The translations under genes were made by a program, and so were the position numbers. From Betaproteobacteria bacterium (GTDB lineage: Bacteria; Pseudomonadota; Gammaproteobacteria; Burkholderiales; Rhodocyclaceae): 64,000 nt of DNA. Positions 61,927 through 64,000 of the stretch are shown here, piece after piece. Where the stretch lies: the NCBI GenBank assembly GCA_009782565.1, contig WRIU01000001.1, forward strand, positions 124,001-188,000, in the 5' to 3' direction. How positions within the stretch are numbered: position 1 is the stretch's first letter; every line of letters starts with the position of its first letter. Below the pieces are notes generated by a model that made no database searches, had not been told where the DNA came from, and saw nothing but the letters and a program-made list of their open reading frames with translations.

Positions 61927-63753
61927 TCAATGCAGCGCGGAGTATATCTGTTCGGCCAGTTTACGGTTAATTCCTTCGGCACGGCACAGGTCTTCGATAG
62001 CGGCGGCGCGCACACCATCCAACCCGCCGAAGGCGGATAGAAGCGCCCGACGGCGTGCGGGGCCGATGCCGGGGATGTCTTCCAGCTTCGACCCAAGCCT
62101 CGCTTTGCCGCGCCGGGCGCGGTGGCCGGTAATGGCAAAACGGTGCGCCTCGTCGCGTATCTCGATCACCAGATGCAGCGCCGGTGATTGCCCGCCAAGT
62201 GCCACACTTTCGCGCCCATCCGGAAAAACAAGCGTTTCCAGCCCCGGCTTGCGCCCTTCTGCCTTGGCAACGCCCACGATGTTGACCGCATCCAACCCAA
62301 GTTCGGACAGAACGGCCAGCGCCGCGCCCACCTGCCCACGCCCGCCGTCGATGAGAATGAGGTCGGGACAAATGCCCTCTCCGTCCGCAACCCGGCCATA
62401 GCGGCGGTCGAGCGCCTGGCGCATGGCGGCGAAATCGTCGCCTGGCGTAATACCGCCGATGTTGTAACGCCGGTATTCGCCGTGCTTCATCGCGCCGTCG
62501 ATACAGACTACGCAAGAAGCCACGGGGGCTTCCCCCATCGTGTGGCTGATGTCGAAACACTCGATACGCGCCGGAATATCGGGCAAATCAAGCGCCTCTC
62601 GCAAGGCATGCAGCCGTTCTCCGGCGCGGCTCGTGTCACGCAGGCGGGCTTCGATAGCCAGCCTTGCGTTTTTCTCTGCCATCTCCATCCAGGCTTTTTC
62701 GGCGGCATGGCGAGGCCGAGCCAGAATCGGCGGGTGTTCGGAGACCTCGGAAAGCGCCTCGCGCACCAGACCGGGATCGAGCGCGACCAGCAAGCGCGTC
62801 GGCAGCGGGTGCACGGCGTAATGCTGTTCGACGAAAGCCGCCAACCCGTCGCCAGCGTCCAGCACCGCTGCGCCACTGGGGAACTGAGGCCGATCTCCGA
62901 GATGGCGTCCACCGCGCACCATCGCGATGTTGACGCAGACCATCCCGGCCTCCGCCACGGAAGCAATGATGTCGACGTCCTCGTCCTTGCGGCTATCCGC
63001 AAACTGGCGATGCAGCACCGTCTGTAACACCCTGATCCGGTCGCGGCAAGCCGCCGCTTCCTCAAAGGCCAAGCGCCCTGCGGCAGCCTGCATGCACGCG
63101 CCCAGGTCATCAATGACTTCGCTGGCCTGCCCATCGAGAAAACGGCTTGCCAGATGCACATCGGCGGCATAAGCGCCACGCTCTATTTCCGCCACGCAGG
63201 GCGCGCTGCAACGCTTGATCTGCGCCAACAGGCAAGGCCGGGAGCGGTTCTGGAAAACACTATTCTCGCAGGTACGCAACCGGAATGTCTTTTGCAATAG
63301 TTGGATGCTTTCACGCACTGCGTGGGCGCTGGGAAACGGGCCAAAATAACGCGCCCCCCTGGCGAAAGCCCCACGATGGAAAGCCAACCGGGGAAATTCA
63401 TCCCCCGATAACTCGACATAGGGATAGCTCTTGTCGTCCCGAAACAGGATGTTGTAGCGCGGCGCGAGACTCTTGATGAGATTGTTTTCGAGAATCAGCG
63501 CCTCGGCTTCCGAACGCGTCGGGGTGATGTCCACGCGCGCGATTTTCTCCACCATCATGGCGATGCGCGGGCTGGATTGCCTCACCCGGAAATAACTCGA
63601 CACCCGGCGTTTGAGGTTCTTGGCCTTGCCAACGTAGAGCACATGCTCATCGCCGTCAATCATGCGATAGACGCCCGGCGTATCAGGGACGGTACGCAGG
63701 AAGGCGCGCGCGTCGAACGGCACAGGCGTAGCAGACGTAACGCAATCACCCAT
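61927..63753 (-). CDS. uvrC: UvrABC excinuclease subunit C
   Basis: UvrC makes both incisions in nucleotide excision repair. The 608 residues have an N-terminal GIY-YIG nuclease (PGVYRMIDGDEHVLYVGKAK, NLKRRVSSYF), a Cys-containing region (CARPCL-type: RPCLLAQIKRCSAPCV), a UVR domain (FEEAAACRDRIRVLQ) and an RNase H-like endonuclease core (ARIECFDISHTMGEAPVASC, DLILIDGGRGQVGAALAVL). Helix-hairpin-helix motifs follow (LEDIPGIGPARRRALLSAFG). The open frame extends 75 codons upstream, but MGDCVTSATPVPFDARAF at 63753 gives the family length (E. coli 610). Confidence 0.94.
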   Translation of the reverse strand: MGDCVTSATPVPFDARAFLRTVPDTPGVYRMIDGDEHVLYVGKAKNLKRRVSSYFRVRQSSPRIAMMVEKIARVDITPTRSEAEALILENNLIKSLAPRYNILFRDDKSYPYVELSGDEFPRLAFHRGAFARGARYFGPFPSAHAVRESIQLLQKTFRLRTCENSVFQNRSRPCLLAQIKRCSAPCVAEIERGAYAADVHLASRFLDGQASEVIDDLGACMQAAAGRLAFEEAAACRDRIRVLQTVLHRQFADSRKDEDVDIIASVAEAGMVCVNIAMVRGGRHLGDRPQFPSGAAVLDAGDGLAAFVEQHYAVHPLPTRLLVALDPGLVREALSEVSEHPPILARPRHAAEKAWMEMAEKNARLAIEARLRDTSRAGERLHALREALDLPDIPARIECFDISHTMGEAPVASCVVCIDGAMKHGEYRRYNIGGITPGDDFAAMRQALDRRYGRVADGEGICPDLILIDGGRGQVGAALAVLSELGLDAVNIVGVAKAEGRKPGLETLVFPDGRESVALGGQSPALHLVIEIRDEAHRFAITGHRARRGKARLGSKLEDIPGIGPARRRALLSAFGGLDGVRAAAIEDLCRAEGINRKLAEQIYSALH

Positions 63754-64000
63754 CTGGCCGCGCGGCACCGCTGAGTGCCGCAGCCATGACCGGATCATTG
63801 GCACTTTCCATGGGCAGCACGGCCAGCACCTTCTCGCGCGCCTGGTGATAAGGCGGATGCTGTGCAAGCGCAAGCGGGTCGGCCAGCCACGGATGCGGCG
63901 CGGGTACGGGGAACGCGGCCAAGCGGGCGCGGGTAGCACGATCAATTTTAGGCATCCTGCGCGCCAGTAGCTCGGCAACGAGATCGGGGCGGTTGCACAC
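63746..64000 (-). CDS. 3' end of an unidentified gene
   Basis: An open frame enters from the right edge and ends at 63746, overlapping the uvrC start by 8 bp, which is consistent with an operon. The 84 visible residues (ending VMAAALSGAARPDG) are Ala/Pro/Arg-rich and soluble, with LARRMPKIDRATRARLAAFP as the most regular part. I recognise no domain. The true start is outside the window or is the GTG at the edge. Confidence 0.5.
   Translation of the reverse strand: MCNRPDLVAELLARRMPKIDRATRARLAAFPVPAPHPWLADPLALAQHPPYHQAREKVLAVLPMESANDPVMAAALSGAARPDG

Overview
The window looks like a chromosomal segment of a betaproteobacterium, most likely close to Rhodocyclales. This is inferred from gene content and order: a hslVU pair whose HslV begins with a short propeptide, a dusB-fis-purH-purD run, rnfABCDGE followed by nth, a trmJ-cysE pairing, a DUF1841 gene, PEP-CTERM proteins and a minCDE operon. 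Most of the sequence is GC-rich. There are two clear exceptions: an AT-rich signalling cluster at about 41.6-46 kb and an AT-rich upstream region at about 16.7-17.0 kb. I saw no tRNA or rRNA gene, no CRISPR array and no intact transposase.

Layout: 0-2.5 kb holds the Tol envelope genes ybgC-tolQ-tolR-tolA on the minus strand. 2.7-7.9 kb (plus) holds a two-STAS protein, hslV-hslU, accA and tilS. 7.9-12.0 kb holds gdhA, an HDOD protein, suhB and the divergent trmJ. 12.0-15.5 kb is a repeat-rich insertion between trmJ and cysE. It contains an outer-membrane barrel gene, a gspG fragment, a small lipoprotein, two copies of a MITE-like element with 36-bp inverted ends, and a second, broken copy of the trmJ 3' end. 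15.6-16.7 kb is a Fic-type protein with an altered active site. 17.0-20.7 kb is a four-gene envelope operon (COG3014-like lipoprotein, YcfL-like, LpoB-like, Ser/Tyr-rich exported protein) that probably tunes peptidoglycan synthesis.

20.9-29.0 kb is an eight-gene minus-strand operon for a compact type IV filament machine: ATPase, platform protein, GspL/PilM-like and PilO-like proteins, an MshK-like protein and three filament-type subunits. It has no secretin or prepilin peptidase in the window. 29.2-34.5 kb holds carbonic anhydrase, rfaE2-recQ, an EAL-like/HDOD regulator and DUF1841. 34.6-40.4 kb is nth plus the complete Rnf ion-pumping complex, followed by pyrD. 41.6-47.0 kb is the AT-rich operon: a REC-HD-GYP protein, a lipid-kinase-fold protein with degenerate catalytic motifs, and a 1079-residue hybrid histidine kinase. 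47.0-51.3 kb is purD, purH, fis and dusB.

51.5-53.4 kb holds two paralogous PEP-CTERM proteins of THxN type, each with its own terminator. 53.6-57.6 kb holds ruvA, a DosP-like PAS-GAF-GGDEF-EAL protein, a decayed DUF817 gene carrying an IS200/IS605-type hairpin, and slyB. 57.9-64 kb holds gap, minCDE, pgsA, uvrC and the 3' end of an unidentified gene.

The best candidates for something not yet described are the REC-HD-GYP / pseudo-lipid-kinase / hybrid-kinase operon and the compact filament operon. Both are described from sequence only and no function has been shown.
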